Shown: positions 1-14,954 of the stretch, piece by piece
How the letters are laid out: each line of letters starts with the position of its first letter
How positions within the stretch are numbered: the stretch's first letter is position 1
From: Megalopta genalis
Lineage: Eukaryota; Arthropoda; Insecta; Hymenoptera; Halictidae
Length of the DNA stretch: 64,000 nucleotides
Assembly (NCBI RefSeq): GCF_051020955.1
Contig: NW_027476270.1
Span: forward strand, 124,001 to 188,000
Reading direction: 5' to 3'
Notes under the pieces: generated by a model
Database searches by the model: none
What the model was told of the DNA's origin: nothing
Seen by the model: the letters and a program-made list of their open reading frames with translations, nothing else
Made by a program: the position numbers and the translations under genes

Positions 1-2756
1 GTTTATCACAAGTATCTGAAGCTAAACCACTTGTTTCGCAAGCATATGAAGCTAAACCACGTGTTTCGCATGAATTTGAAGCTAAATCATGTGTTTCGCA
101 TAGACTTGAAGCTAACTCGTTTGTTTCGCCTGCATTTGAAGCTATATCACTTCTGTCGCAGGTATTTGAAGCTAAATCATTCGTATGGCATCGATTTGAA
201 GCTAAGCCTTCTACTTCGCATTGATTTGAAGCTAAATCGTGTGTTTCGCATGGATTTTAAACTAACTCGATTGTTTCGTATGCAGTTGAAGCTAAATCAT
301 GTTTATCACAAGTATCTGAAGCTAAACCACTTGTTTCGCAAGTATATGAAGCTAAACCATGTGGTTCGCATTGATTTGAAGCTAAATCTTGTGTTCCGAA
401 TGGATCTGAAGCTAACTCGTTTGTTTTGCCTGCATTTGAAGCTTTATCAATTATATCGCAAGTATTTGAAGCTAAACGATTTGTTTCGCATGGCTTTGAG
501 GATAAGCCTTCTACTTCGCATTGATTTGAAAATAAACCATGTGTTTCGCTTGGATTTGAAGCTAACTTGTTTGTTTCGCCTGCATTTGAGGCTATATCAT
601 TTATATCGCTAGTATGTGAAGCTAAATCATTTGTTTCGCATGGCTTTGAAGCTAACTCGTTTGTTTCGCCTGCATTGAAGCTACATCAAATCTATCGCAA
701 GCATTTGAAGCTAAATCATTTGTGTCGCATGGATTTGAAGCTAAGCCTTCGACTTCGCATTGATTTGGAACTAAATCATGTGTTTCGCTTGGATTTGTAG
801 CTAAGTTGTTTGATTCGCATGCATTTGAAGCTAAATCAATCATATAGCAACTATTTGAAGCAGAATCATTTGTGTCGCATGGCTTTGAGGATAAGCCTTC
901 TACTTCGCATTAATTTGAAGGTAAGTCATGTGTTTCGCTTGGATTTGATGCTATGTCTACTACTTCGCATTGATTTGAAACTAAATCATGTTTTTCGCAT
1001 GGATTTGAAGCTAACTAATGTGTTTCGCATGGATGTGAAACTAACTCGGTGTTTCGCCTGCATTGAAGCTATATCACTTCTATCGCAAGTATTTGAAGCT
1101 AAATCATTTGTGTCGCATGGATTTGAAGCTAAGCCTTCTACTTTGCATTGATTTGAAACTAAATCATCTGTTTCGCTTGGATTTGAAGCTAACTCGTTCG
1201 TTTCGCCTGCATTTGAAGCTTTATCAATTATATCGCAAGTATTTGAAGCTAAACGATTTCTGTCGCCTGGCTTTGAGGATAAGCCTTCTAATTCGCATTG
1301 ATTTGAAACTAAACCATGTGTTTCGCTTGGATTTGAAGCTAACTCGTTTGCTTCGCCTGCATTTGAAGCTAAATCAATCATATCGCAAGTATTTGAAGCA
1401 GAATCATTTGTGTCGCATGGCTTTGAGGATAAGCCTTCTAATTCGCATTAATTTGAAGGTAAATCATGTATTTCGCCTGGATTTGAAGCTAACTCGTTTG
1501 TTTCGCCTGCATTTGAGGCTATATCATTTATATCGCTAGTATGTGAAGCTAAATCATTTGTTTCGAATGGATATGAAGCTATGTCTACTACTTCGCATTG
1601 ATGTGAAACTAAATCATGTGTTTCGCACAGATTTGAAGCTAACTCGTTTGTTTCGCCTGCATTTGATGCTATATCATTTATATCGCAAGTATTTAAAGCT
1701 AAATCATGTGTGTCGCATGGCTTTGAAGCTAAGCCTTCTACGTCGCATTGATTTTAAGCTAAATCATGTGTTTCGCATGGAATTGAAGCTAACTCGTTTG
1801 TTTCGCCTGCATTTGAAGCTAGTTCACTTGTATTGCAAGTATTTGAAGAAAAATCATTTGTTTCGCATGGATTTGAAGCTACCTCGTTTGTTTCGCCTGC
1901 AGTTGAATCTATATCACTTATATCGCAAGTATTTGAAGCTAAATCATTTGTTCCGCATGGATATGAAGCTAAGCCACCTACTTCGCTTGGATTTGAAGCT
2001 AAATCATGTGTTTCGCATGGATTTGAATCTAACTCGTTTGCTTCGCCTGCATTTGAAGCTAAATCATGTTTATCACAAGTAACTGAATCTAAACCATTTG
2101 TTTCGCAACAATATGAAGCTAAACCACGTGTTTCGCATGAATTTGAAGCTAAATGATGTGTTTCGCATAGACTTGAAGCTAACTCGTTTGTTTCGCCTGC
2201 ATTTGAAGCTATATCACTTCTATCGCAGGTATCTGAAGCTAAATCATTCGTATGGCATCGATTTGAAGCTAAGCCTTCTACTTCGCATTGATTTGAAGCT
2301 AAATCGTGTTTTTCGCTTGGATTTTAAACTAACTCGTTTGTTTCGCATGCAGTTGAAGCTAAATCGTGTTTATCACAAGTATCTGAATCTAAGCCACTTG
2401 TTTCGCATGCATATGAAGCTAAACCATGTGCTTCGCATTGATTTGAAGCTAAATCATGTGTTCCGCATGGATTTAAAGCTAACTTGTTTGTTTTGCCTAC
2501 ATTTGAAGGTATATCGTTTATATCGCATGCATTTGAAGCTAAATCAATCATATAGCAACTATTTGAAGCAGAATCATTTGTGTCGCATGGCTTTGAGGAT
2601 AAGCCTTCTACTTCGCATTAATTTGAAGGTAAGTCATGTGTTTCGCTTGGATTTGATGCTATGTCTACTACTTCGCATTGATTTGAAACTAAATCATGTT
2701 TTTCGCATGGATTTGAAGCTAACTAATGTGTTTCGCATGGATGTGAAACTAACTCG

Positions 2757-3794
2757 ATGTTTCGCCTGCATTTGAAGCTAAATCATGTTTATCACAAGTA
2801 CCTGAATCTAAACCATTTGTTTCGCAAGAATATGAAGCTAAACCATGTGTTTCGCATGAATTTGAAGCTAAGTCATGTGTTTCGCACAGATTTTAAGCTA
2901 ACTCGTTTGTTTCGCCTGCATTTGAAGCTATATCAATTATATCGCAAGTATTTGAAGCTAAATCATTTGTGTTGCATGGCTTTGAAGCTAAGCCTTCTAC
3001 TTCGCATTGATTTGAAGCTAAATCATGTGTTTCGCACAGATTTGAAGCTAACTCGTTTGTTTCGCCTGCATTTGATGCTATATCATTTATATCGCAAGTA
3101 TTTAAAGCTAAATCATTTGTGTCGCATGGCTTTGAAGTTAAGCCTTCTACTTCGCATTGATTTGAAGCTAAATCATGTGTTTCGCACAGATTTGAAGCTA
3201 ACTCGTTCGTTTCGCCTGCATTTGATGCTATATCAATTATATCGCAAGTATTTGAAGCTAAAACATTTGTGTTGCATGGCTTTGAATATAAGCCTTCCAC
3301 TTTGCATTAATTTGAAGGTAAATCATGTGTTTCGCTTGGATTTGAAGCTAAGCCTTCTGCTTCGCATTGATTTGGAACTAAATCATGTGTTTCACTTGGA
3401 TTTGAAGCTAACTCGTTTGTTTCGCCTTTATTTGAAGCCATATCATTTATATCGTAAGTATGTGAAGCTAAATCATTTGTTTCGCATGGATTTGAACCTA
3501 AGCCTTCTGCTTCGCATTGATTTGAAACTAAGCCTTCTGCTTCGCATTGATTTGAAACTAAATCATGTGTTTCGCATGGATTTGAAGCTACTCCTTCTAC
3601 TTCACATTGATTTGAAGCAAAATCATGTGTTTCGCACAGATTTGAAGCTAACTTGTTTGTTTCGGCTGCATTTGAAGCTATATCAATTATACCGCAAGTA
3701 TTTGAAGCTAAATCATTTGTGTCGCATGGCTTTGAAGATGAGCCTTCTGCTATGCATTAATTTGAAGGTAAATCATGTGTTTCGCTTGGATTAG
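2757..3794. repeat. Left-arm higher-order block, copy 1
   Basis: About 1,040 bp that recur at 10,610-11,647 with the same internal order of monomer variants and only a few substitutions (offset 7,853 bp). Related starts of the same block occur at 7,733 and 16,243. The offset is not a multiple of 30 or of 3, because the intervening copies carry small indels. Confidence 0.85.
2891..3340. repeat. 150-bp higher-order unit, three consecutive copies
   Basis: Three successive 150-bp units of five 30-bp monomers lie in the same subtype order. By the variable middle, the order is AACTCGTTTG, TATATCA, AAATCATTTG, AAGCCTTCTAC, AAATCATGTG. The AACTCGTTTG monomer recurs at 2,891, 3,041 and 3,191, exactly 150 bp apart. 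The same five-monomer order recurs through much of the window, for example around 5,060-5,350, 8,550-8,800 and 12,030-12,290. Confidence 0.85.
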
Positions 3795-6444
3795 AAGGTA
3801 ACTCGTTTGTTTCGCCTGCATTTGAAGCTATATCAATTATATCGCAAGTATTTGAAGCTAAATCATTTGTGTCGCATGGATTTGAAGCTAAGCCTTCTAC
3901 TTCGCATTGATTTGAAACTAAATCATCTGTTTCGCTTGGATTTGAAGCTAACTCGTTCGTTTCGCCTGCATTTGAAGCTTTATCAATTATATCGCAAGTA
4001 TTTGAAGCTAAATCATTTGTTTCGCATGGATTTGAAGCTATGTCTACTACTTCGCATTGATTTGAAACTGAATCATGTGTTTCGCACAGATTTGAAGCTA
4101 ACTCGTTTGTTTCGCCTGCATTTGATGCTATATCACTTATATCGCTAGTATGTGAAGCTAAATCATTTGTTTCGTATGGATATGAAGCTATGTCTACTAC
4201 TTCGCATTGATTTGAAACTAAATCATGTGTTTCGCTCAGATTTGAAGCTAACTCGTTTGTTTCGCCTGCATTTGATGCTATATCATTTATATCGCAAGTA
4301 TTTAAAGCTAAATCATGTGTGTCGCATGGCTTTGAAGCTAAGCCTTCTACTTCGCATTGATTTGAAGCTAAATCATGTGTTTCGCACAGATTTGAAGCTA
4401 ACTCGTTTGTTTCGCCTGCATTTGATGCTATATCAATTATATCGCAAGTATGTGAAACTAAATCATTTGTTTCGCATGGATTTGAAGCTAAGCCTTTTGC
4501 TTCACATTGATTTGAAGCTAAGCCTTCTGCTTCGCATTGATTTGAAACTAAATCATGTCTTTCGCATGGATTTGAAGCTAAGACTTCTACTTCACATTGA
4601 TTTGAAACTAAATCATGTGGTTCGCATGGATTTGAAGCTAAACCATGTGTTTCGCACAGATTTGAAGCTAACTCGTATGTTTAGCCTGCATTTGAAGCTA
4701 TATCAATTATATCGCAAGTATTTGAAGCTAAATCATTTATGTCGCATGGCTTGGAAGATAAGCCTTCTACTTTGCATTAATTTGAAGGTAAATCATGTGT
4801 TTCGCTTGAATTTGAAGCGAACTCGTTTGTTTCGACTGCATTTGAAGCTATATCATTCAATCACAAGTATGTGAAGCTAAATAATCTGTGCCGCATGAAT
4901 TTTAAGCTAAATCATGTGTTTCGCATGGAATTGAAGCTAACTCGTTTGTTTCGCCTGCATTTGAGGCTATATCATTTATATCGCTAGTATGTGAAGCTAA
5001 ATCATTTGTTTCGAATGGATATGAAGCTATGTCTACTACTTCGCATTGATTTGAAACTAAATCATGTGTTTCGCACAGATTTGAAGCTAACTCGTTTGTT
5101 TCGCCTGCATTTGATGCTATATCATTTATATCGCAAGTATTTAAAGCTAAATCATGTGTGTCGCATGGCTTTGAAGCTAAGCCTTCTACTTCGCATTGAT
5201 TTGAAGCTAAATCATGTGTTTCGCACAGATTTGAAGCTAACTCGTTTGTTTCGCCTGCATTTGATGCTATATCAATTATATCGCAAGTATTTGAAGCTAA
5301 ATCATTTGTGTTGCATGGCTTTGAGTATAAGCCTTCCACTTTGCATTAATTTGAAGGTAAATCATGTGTTTCGCTTGGATTTGAAGCTAAGCCTTCTACT
5401 TCGCATTGATTTGGAACTAAATCATGTGTTTCACTTGGATTTGAAGCTAACTCGTTTGTTTCGCATGCATTTGAAGCTATATCAATTATATCGCAAGTAT
5501 TTGAAGCTAAATCATTTGTGTCGCATGGCTTTGAGGATAAGCCTTCTACTTCGCATTAATTTGAAGGTAAATCATGTATTTCGCTTGGATTTGAAGCTAA
5601 CTCGTTTGTTTCGCCTGCATTTGAAGCTATATCATTTATATCGCAAGTATGTGAAACTAAATCATTTGTTTCGCATGGATTTGAAGCTAAGCCTTTTGCT
5701 TCGCATTGATTTGAAGCTAAGCCTTCTGCTTCGCATTGATTTGAAACTAAATCATGTGTTTCGCATGGATTTGAAGCTAAGACTTCTACTTCACATTGAT
5801 TTGAAACTAAATCATGTGGTTCGCATGGATTTGAAGCTAAACCATGTGTTTCGCACAGATTTGAAGCTAACTCGTATGTTTAGCCTGCATTTGAAGCTAT
5901 ATCAATTATATCGCAAGTATTTGAAGCTAAATCATTTATGTCGCATGGCTTGGAAGATAAGCCTTCTACTTTGCACTAATTTGAAGGTAAATCATGTGTT
6001 TCGCTTGAATTTGAAGCGAACTCGTTTGTTTCGACTGCATTTGAAGCTATATCATTCAATCGCAAGTATGTGAAGCTAAATAATATGTTCCGCATGAATT
6101 TTAAGCTAAATCATGTGTTTCGCATGGAATTGAAGCTACCTGGTTTGTTTCGCCTGCATTTGAAGCTAGTTCACTTGTATTGCAAGTATTTGAAGAAAAA
6201 TCATTTGTTTCGCATGGATTTGAAGCTACCTCGTTTGTTTCGCCTGCAGTTGAATCTATATCACTTATATCGCAAGTATTTGAAGCTAAATCATTTGTTC
6301 CGCATGGATATGAAGCTAAGCCACCTACTTCGCTTTGATTTGAAGCTAAATCATGTGTTTCGCATGGATTTGAATCTAACTCGTTTGCTTCGCCTGCATT
6401 TGAAGCTAAATCATGTTTATCACAAGTAACTGAATCTAAACCAT

Positions 6445-7733
6445 TTGTTTCGCAACAATATGAAGCTAAACCACGTGTTTCGCATGAATTTGAAGCTAAA
6501 TGATGTGTTTCGCATAGACTCGAAGCTAAGTCGTTTGTTTCGCCTGCATTTGAAGCTATATCACTTCTATCGCAGGTATCTGAAGCTAAATCATTCGTAT
6601 GGCATCGATTTGAAGCTAAGCCTTCTACTTCGCATTGATTTGAAGCTAAATCGTGTGTTTCGCTTGGATTTTAAACTAACTCGTTTGTTTCGCATGCAGT
6701 TGAAGCTAAATCGTGTTTATCACAAGTATCTGAATCTAAGCCACTTGTTTCGCATGCATATGAAGCTAAACCATGTGCTTCGCATTGATTTGAAGCTAAA
6801 TCATGTGTTCCGCATGGATTTAAAGCTAACTCGTTTGTTTTGCCTACATTTGAAGGTATATCGTTTATATCGCAAGTATTTGAAGCTAAATCATTTGTTT
6901 CGTATGAATTTTAAGCTAAATCATGTGTTTCGCATGGAATTGAAGCTACCTGGTTTGTTTCGCCTGCATTTGAAGCTATATCATTTACGTCGCAAGTATT
7001 TGAAGCTAAATCATTTGTTTCGCATGGATTTGAAGTTAAGCCATCTACTTCGCATTGATTTGAAACTAAATCATCTGTTTCGCTTGGATTTGAAGCTAAC
7101 TCGTTTGTTTCGCCTGCATTTGAAGCTTTATCAATTATATCGCAAGTATTTGAAGCTAAACGATCTGTTTCGCATGGCTTTGAGTATAAGCCTTCTACTT
7201 CGCATTGATTTGAAAATAAACCATGTGTTTCGCTTGGATTTGAAGCTAACTGGTTTGTTTCGCCTGCATTTGAGGCTATATCATTTATATCGCTAGTATG
7301 TGAAGCTAAATCATTTGTTTCGCATGGCTTTGAAGCTAACTCGTTTGTTTCGCCTGCATTGAAGCTACATCAAATCTATCGCAAGCATTTGAAGCTAAAT
7401 CATTTGTGTCGCATGGATTTGAAGCTATGCCTTCGACTTCGCATTGATTTGGAACTAAATCATGTGTTTCGCTTGGATTTGTAGCTAAGTTGTTTGATTC
7501 GCATGCATTTGAAGCTAAATCAATCATATAGCAACTATTTGAAGCAGAATCATTTGTGTCGCATGGCTTTGAGGATAAGCCTTCTACTTCGCATTAATTT
7601 GAAGGTAAGTCATGTGTTTCGCTTGGATTTGATGCTATGTCTACTACTTCGCATTGATTTGAAACTAAATCATGTTTTTCGCATGGATTTGAAGCTAACT
7701 AATGTGTTTCGCATGGATGTGAAACTAACTCGA
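6445..7733. repeat. Left-arm higher-order block, second family, copy 1
   Basis: About 1,290 bp repeated without net length change at 14,955-16,243 (offset 8,510 bp at both ends). Shorter versions start at 2,098 and 9,711. The four copies differ by internal deletions of whole monomers, as expected from unequal exchange in register. Confidence 0.8.
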
Positions 7734-10609
7734 TGTTTCGCCTGCATTTGAAGCTAAATCATGTTTATCACAAGTACCTGAATCTAAACCATTTGTTTCG
7801 CAAGAATATGAAGCTAAACCATGTGTTTCGCATGAATTTGAAGCTAAGTCATGTGTTTCGCACAGATTTTAAGCTAACTCGTTTGTTTCGTCTGCATTTG
7901 AAGCTATATCAATTATATCGCAAGTATTTGAAGCTAAATCATTTGTGTTGCATGGCTTTGAAGCTAACTCGTTTGTTTCGCCTGCATTGAAGCTATATCA
8001 CTTCTATCGCAAGTATTTGAAGCTAAATCATTTGTGTCGCATGGATTTGAAGCTAAGCCTTCTACTTTGCATTGATTTGAAACTAAATCATCTGTTTCGC
8101 TTGGATTTGAAGCTAACTCGTTCGTTTCGCCTGCATTTGAAGCTTTATCAATTATATCGCAAGTATTTGAAGCTAAACGATTTCTGTCGCCTGGCTTTGA
8201 GGATAAGCCTTCTAATTCGCATTGATTTGAAACTAAACCATGTGTTTCGCTTGGATTTGAAGCTAACTCGTTTGCTTCGCCTGCATTTGAAGCTAAATCA
8301 ATCATATCGCAAGTATTTGATGCAGAATCATTTGTGTCGCATGGCTTTGAGGATAAGCCTTCTAATTCGCATTAATTTGAAGGTAAATCATGTATTTCGC
8401 CTGGATTTGAAGCTAACTCGTTTGTTTCGCCTGCATTTGAGGCTATATCATTTATATCGCTAGTATGTGAAGCTAAATCATTTGTTTCGAATGGATATGA
8501 AGCTATGTCTACTACTTCGCATTGATTTGAAACTAAATCATGTGTTTCGCACAGATTTGAAGCTAACTCGTTTGTTTCGCCTGCATTTGATGCTATATCA
8601 TTTATATCGCAAGTATTTAAAGCTAAATCATGTGTGTCGCATGGCTTTGAAGCTAAGCCTTCTACTTCGCATTGATTTGAAGCTAAATCATGTGTTTCGC
8701 ACAGATTTGAAGCTAACTCGTTTGTTTCGCCTGCATTTGATGCTATATCAATTATATCGCAAGTATTTGAAGCTAAATCATTTGTGTCGCATGGCTTTGA
8801 GGATAAGCCTTCTACTTCGCATTAATTTGAAGGTAAATCATGTATTTCGCTTGGATTTGAAGCTAACTCGTTTGTTTCGCCTGCATTTGAAGCTATATCA
8901 TTTATATCGCAAGTATGTGAAACTAAATCATTTGTTTCGCATGGATTTGAAGCTAAGCCTTTTGCTTCACATTGATTTGAAGCTAAGCCTTCTGCTTCGC
9001 ATTGATTTGAAACTAAATCATGTCTTTCGCATGGATTTGAAGCTAAGACTTCTACTTCACATTGATTTGAAACTAAATCATGTGGTTCGCATGGATTTGA
9101 AGCTAAACCATGTGTTTCGCACAGATTTGAAGCTAACTCGTATGTTTAGCCTGCATTTGAAGCTATATCAATTATATCGCAAGTATTTGAAGCTAAATCA
9201 TTTATGTCGCATGGCTTGGAAGATAAGCCTTCTACTTTGCATTAATTTGAAGGTAAATCATGTGTTTCGCTTGAATTTGAAGCGAACTCGTTTGTTTCGA
9301 CTGCATTTGAAGCTATATCATTCAATCGCAAGTATGTGAAGCCAAATAATCTGTGCCGCATGAATTTTAAGCTAAATCATGTGTTTCGCATGGAATTGAA
9401 GCTACCTGGTTTGTTTCGCCTGCATTTGAAGCTAGTTCACTTGTATTGCAAGTATTTGAAGAAAAATCATTTGTTTCGCATGGATTTGAAGCTACCTCGT
9501 TTGTTTCGCCTGCAGTTGAATCTATATCACTTATATCGCAAGTATTTGAAGCTAAATCATTTGTTCCGCATGGATATGAAGCTAAGCCACCTACTTCGCT
9601 TGGATTTGAAGCTAAATCATGTGTTTCGCATGGATTTGAATCTAACTCGTTTGCTTCGCCTGCATTTGAAGCTAAATCATGTTTATCACAAGTAACTGAA
9701 TCTAAACCATTTGTTTCGCAACAATATGAAGCTAAACCACGTGTTTCGCATGAATTTGAAGCTAAATGATGTGTTTCGCATAGACTTGAAGCTAACTCGT
9801 TTGTTTCGCCTGCATTTGAAGCTATATCACTTCTATCGCAGGTATCTGAAGCTAAATCATTCGTATGGCATCGATTTGAAGCTAAGCCTTCTACTTCGCA
9901 TTGATTTGAAGCTAAATCGTGTGTTTCGCTTGGATTTTAAACTAACTCGTTTGTTTCGCATGCAGTTGAAGCTAAATCGTGTTTATCACAAGTATCTGAA
10001 TCTAAGCCACTTGTTTCGCATGCATATGAAGCTAAACCATGTGCTTCGCATTGATTTGAAGCTAAATCATGTGTTCCGCATGGATTTAAAGCTAACTCGT
10101 TTGTTTTGCCTACATTTGAAGGTATATCGTTTATATCGCAAGTATTTGAAGCTAAATCATTAGTTTCGTATGAATTTTAAGCTAAATCATGTGTTTCGCA
10201 TGGAATTGAAGCTACCTGGTTTGTTTCGCCTGCATTTGAAGCTATATCATTTACGTCGCAAGTATTTGAAGCTAAATCATTTGTTTCGCATGGATTTGAA
10301 GTTAAGCCATCTACTTCGCATTGATTTGGAACTAAATCATGTGTTTCGCTTGGATTTGTAGCTAAGTTGTTTGTTTCGCATGCATTTGAAGCTAAATCAA
10401 TCATATAGCAACTATTTGAAGCAGAATCATTTGTGTCGCATGGCTTTGAGGATAAGCCTTCTACTTCGCATTAATTTGAAGGTAAGTCATGTGTTTCGCT
10501 TGGATTTGATGCTATGTCTACTACTTCGCATTGATTTGAAACTAAATCATGTTTTTCGCATGGATTTGAAGCTAACTCATGTGTTTCGCATGGATGTGAA
10601 ACTAACTCG

Positions 10610-11647
10610 ATGTTTCGCCTGCATTTGAAGCTAAATCATGTTTATCACAAGTACCTGAATCTAAACCATTTGTTTCGCAAGAATATGAAGCTAAACCATG
10701 TGTTTCGCATGAATTTGAAGCTAGGTCATGTGTTTCGCACAGATTTTAAGCTAACTCGTTTGTTTCGCCTACATTTGAAGCTATATCAATTATATCGCAA
10801 GTATTTGAAGCTAAATCATTTGTGTTGCATGGCTTTGAAGCTAAGCCTTCTACTTCGCATTGATTTGAAGCTAAATCATGTGTTTCGCACAGATTTGAAG
10901 CTAACTCGTTTGTTTCGCCTGCATTTGATGCTATATCATTTATATCGCAAGTATTTAAAGCTAAATCATTTGTGTCGCATGGCTTTGAAGTTAAGCCTTC
11001 TACTTCGCATTGATTTGAAGCTAAATCATGTGTTTCGCACAGATTTGAAGCTAACTCGTTCGTTTCGCCTGCATTTGATGCTATATCAATTATATCGCAA
11101 GTATTTGAAGCTAAAACATTTGTGTTGCATGGCTTTGAATATAAGCCTTCCACTTTGCATTAATTTGAAGGTAAATCATGTGTTTCGCTTGGATTTGAAG
11201 CTAAGCCTTCTGCTTCGCATTGATTTGGAACTAAATCATGTGTTTCACTTGGATTTGAAGCTAACTCGTTTGTTTCGCCTTTATTTGAAGCCATATCATT
11301 TATATCGTAAGTATGTGAAGCTAAATCATTTGTTTCGCATGGATTTGAACCTAAGCCTTCTGCTTCGCATTGATTTGAAACTAAGCCTTCTGCTTCGCAT
11401 TGATTTGAAACTAAATCATGTGTTTCGCATGGATTTGAAGCTACTCCTTCTACTTCACATTGATTTGAAGCAAAATCATGTGTTTCGCACAGATTTGAAG
11501 CTAACTTGTTTGTTTCGGCTGCATTTGAAGCTATATCAATTATACCGCAAGTATTTGAAGCTAAATCATTTGTGTCGCATGGCTTTGAAGATGAGCCTTC
11601 TGCTATGCATTAATTTGAAGGTAAATCATGTGTTTCGCTTGGATTAG
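10610..11647. repeat. Left-arm higher-order block, copy 2
   Basis: Near-identical copy of 2,757-3,794. Shared rare variants include a GGCTTTGAAT monomer, a CTTTATTTGAAGCC monomer and the GATGAGCC variant near the end. Sharing private variants over 1 kb shows block duplication, not independent drift of monomers. Confidence 0.85.
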
Positions 11648-13292
11648 AAGGTAACTCGTCTGTTTCGCCTGCATTTGAAGCTATATCAATTATATCGCAA
11701 GTATTTGAAGCTAAATCATTTGTGTTGCATGGCTTTGAAGCTAACTCGTTTGTTTCGCCTGCATTGAAGCTATATCACTTCTACCGCAAGTATTTGAAGC
11801 TAAATCATTTGTGTCGCATGGATTTGAAGCTAAGCCTTCTACTTCGCATTGATTTGAAACTAAATCATCTGTTTCGCTTGGATTTGAAGCTAACTCGTTC
11901 GTTCCGCCTGCATTTGAAGCTTTATCAATTATATCGCTAGTATGTGAAGCTAAATCATTTGTTTCGCATGGATATGAAGCTATGTCTACTACTTCGCATT
12001 GATTTGAAACTAAATCATGTGTTTCGCACAGATTTGAAGCTAACTCGTTTGTTTCGCCTGCATTTGATGCTATATCATTTATATCGCAAGTATTTAAAGC
12101 TAAATCATTTGTGTCGCATGGCTTTGAAGCTAAGCCTTCTACTTCGCATTGATTTGAAGCTAAATCATGTGTTTCGCACAGATTTGAAGCTAACTCGTTT
12201 GTTTCGCCTGCATTTGATGCTATATCAATTATATCGCAAGTATTTGAAGCTAAATCATTTGTGTTGCATGGCTTTGAGTATAAGCCTTCCACTTTGCATT
12301 AATTTGAAGGTAAATCATGTGTTTCGCTTGGATTTGAAGCTAAGCCTTCTACTTCGCATTGATTTGGAACTAAATCATGTGTTTCACTTGGATTTGAAGC
12401 TAACTCGTTTGTTTCGCATGCATTTGAAGCTATATCAATTATATCGCAAGTATTTGAAGCTAAATCATTTGTGTCGCATGGCTTTGAGGATAAGCCTTCT
12501 ACTTCGCATTAATTTGAAGGTAAATCATGTATTTCGCTTGGATTTGAAGCTAACTCGTTTGTTTCGCCTGCATTTGAAGCTATATCATTTATATCGCAAG
12601 TATGTGAAACTAAATCATTTGTTTCGCATGGATTTGAATCTAAGCCTTTTGCTTCGCATTGATTTGAAGCTAAGCCTTCTGCTTCGCATTGATTTGAAAC
12701 TAAATCATGTGTTTCGCATGGATTTGAAGCTAAGACTTCTACTTCACATTGATTTGAAACTAAATCATGTGGTTCGCATGGATTTGAAGCTAAACCATGT
12801 GTTTCGCACAGATTTGAAGCTAACTCGTATGTTTAGCCTGCATTTGAAGCTATATCAATTATATCGCAAGTATTTGAAGCTAAATCATTTATGTCGCATG
12901 GCTTGGAAGATAAGCCTTCTACTTTGCATTAATTTGAAGGTAAATCATGTGTTTCGCTTGAATTTGAAGCGAACTCGTTTGTTTCGACTGCATTTGAAGC
13001 TATATCATTCAATCGCAAGTATGTGAAGCTAAATAATCTGTTCCGCATGAATTTTAAGCTAAATCATGTGTTTCGCATGGAATTGAAGCTACCTGGTTTG
13101 TTTCGCCTGCATTTGAAGCTAGTTCACTTGTATTGCAAGTATTTGAAGAAAAATCATTTGTTTCGCATGGATTTAAAGTTAAGCCATCTACTTCGCATTG
13201 ATTTGAAACTAAATCATCTGTTTCGCTTGGATTTGAAGCTAACTCGTTTGTTTCGCCTGCATTTGAAGCTTTATCAATTATATCGCAAGTAT

Positions 13293-14370
13293 TTGAAGCT
13301 AAACGATTTGTTTCGCATGGCTTTGAGGATAAGCCTTCTACTTCGCATTGATTTGAAAATAAACCATGTGTTTCGCTTGGATTTGAAGCTAACTGGTTTG
13401 TTTCGCCTGCATTTGAGGCTATATCATTTATATCGCTAGTATGTGAAGCTAAATCATTTGTTTCGCATGGCTTTGAAGCTAACTCGTTTGTTTCGCCTGC
13501 ATTGAAGCTATATCAAATCTATCGCAAGCATTTGAAGCTAAATCATTTGTGTCGCATGGATTTGAAGCTAAGCCTTCGACTTCGCATTGATTTGGAACTA
13601 AATCATGTGTTTCGCTTGGATTTGTAGCTAAGTTGTTTGTTTCGCATGCATTTGAAGCTAAATCAATCATAAAGCAACTATTTGAAGCAGAATCATTTGT
13701 GTCGCATGGCTTTGAGGATAAGCCTTCTACTTCGCATTAATTTGAAGGTAAGTCATGTGTTTCGCTTGGATTTGATGCTATGTCTACTACTTCGCATTGA
13801 TTTGAAACTAAATCATGTGTTTCGCATGGATTTGAAGCTAAACGATTTGTTTCGCATGGCTTTGAGGATAAGCCTTCTACTTCGCATTGATTTGAAAATA
13901 AACCATGTGTTTCGCTTGGATTTGAAGCTAACTGGTTTGTTTCGCCTGCATTTGAGGCTATATCATTTATATCGCTAGTATGTGAAGCTAAATCATTTGT
14001 TTCGCATGGCTTTGAAGCTAACTCGTTTGTTTCGCCTGCATTGAAGCTATATCAAATCTATCGCAAGCATTTGAAGCTAAATCATTTGTGTCGCATGGAT
14101 TTGAAGCTAAGCCTTCGACTTCGCATTGATTTGGAACTAAATCATGTGTTTCGCTTGGATTTGTAGCTAAGTTGTTTGTTTCGCATGCATTTGAAGCTAA
14201 ATCAATCATAAAGCAACTATTTGAAGCAGAATCATTTGTGTCGCATGGCTTTGAGGATAAGCCTTCTACTTCGCATTAATTTGAAGGTAAGTCATGTGTT
14301 TCGCTTGGATTTGATGCTATGTCTACTACTTCGCATTGATTTGAAACTAAATCATGTGTTTCGCATGGAT
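13293..14370. repeat. 539-bp direct tandem duplication
   Basis: Two head-to-tail copies of a 539-bp segment (18 monomers minus one base). Identical landmarks lie 539 bp apart: the AAACGATTTG monomer near 13,300 and 13,839, and the one-base-short CATTGAAG monomer near 13,500 and 14,039. The same segment occurs once more near 15,660-16,190. The copies look virtually identical, so the duplication is recent. Confidence 0.85.
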
Positions 14371-14954
14371 TTGAAGCTAACTCGTATGTTTAGCCTGCAT
14401 TTGAAGCTATATCAATTATATCGCAAGTATTTGAAGCTAAATCATTTATGTCGCATGGCTTGGAAGATAAGCCTTCTACTTTGCATTAATTTGAAGGTAA
14501 ATCATGTGTTTCGCTTGAATTTGAAGCGAACTCGTTTGTTTCGACTGCATTTGAAGCTATATCATTCAATCGCAAGTATGTGAAGCTAAATAATCTGTTC
14601 CGCATGAATTTTAAGCTAAATCATGTGTTTCGCATGGAATTGAAGCTACCTGGTTTGTTTCGCCTGCATTTGAAGCTAGTTCACTTGTATTGCAAGTATT
14701 TGAAGAAAAATCATTTGTTTCGCATGGATTTGAAGCTACCTCGTTTGTTTCGCCTGCAGTTGAATCTATATCACATATATCGCAAGTATTTGAAGCTAAA
14801 TCATTTGTTCCGCATGGATATGAAGCTAAGCCACCTACTTCGCTTGGATTTGAAGCTAAATCATGTGTTTCGCATGGATTTGAATCTAACTCGTTTGCTT
14901 CGCCTGCATTTGAAGCTAAATCATGTTTATCACAAGTAACTGAATCTAAACCAT

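Noticed and set aside
58..63. CACGTG E-box palindrome in one monomer subtype, recurring through the array
   Set aside because: It arises from one or two substitutions in the AAACCATGTG/AAATCATGTG core and occurs in only some copies; nothing shows regulatory use.
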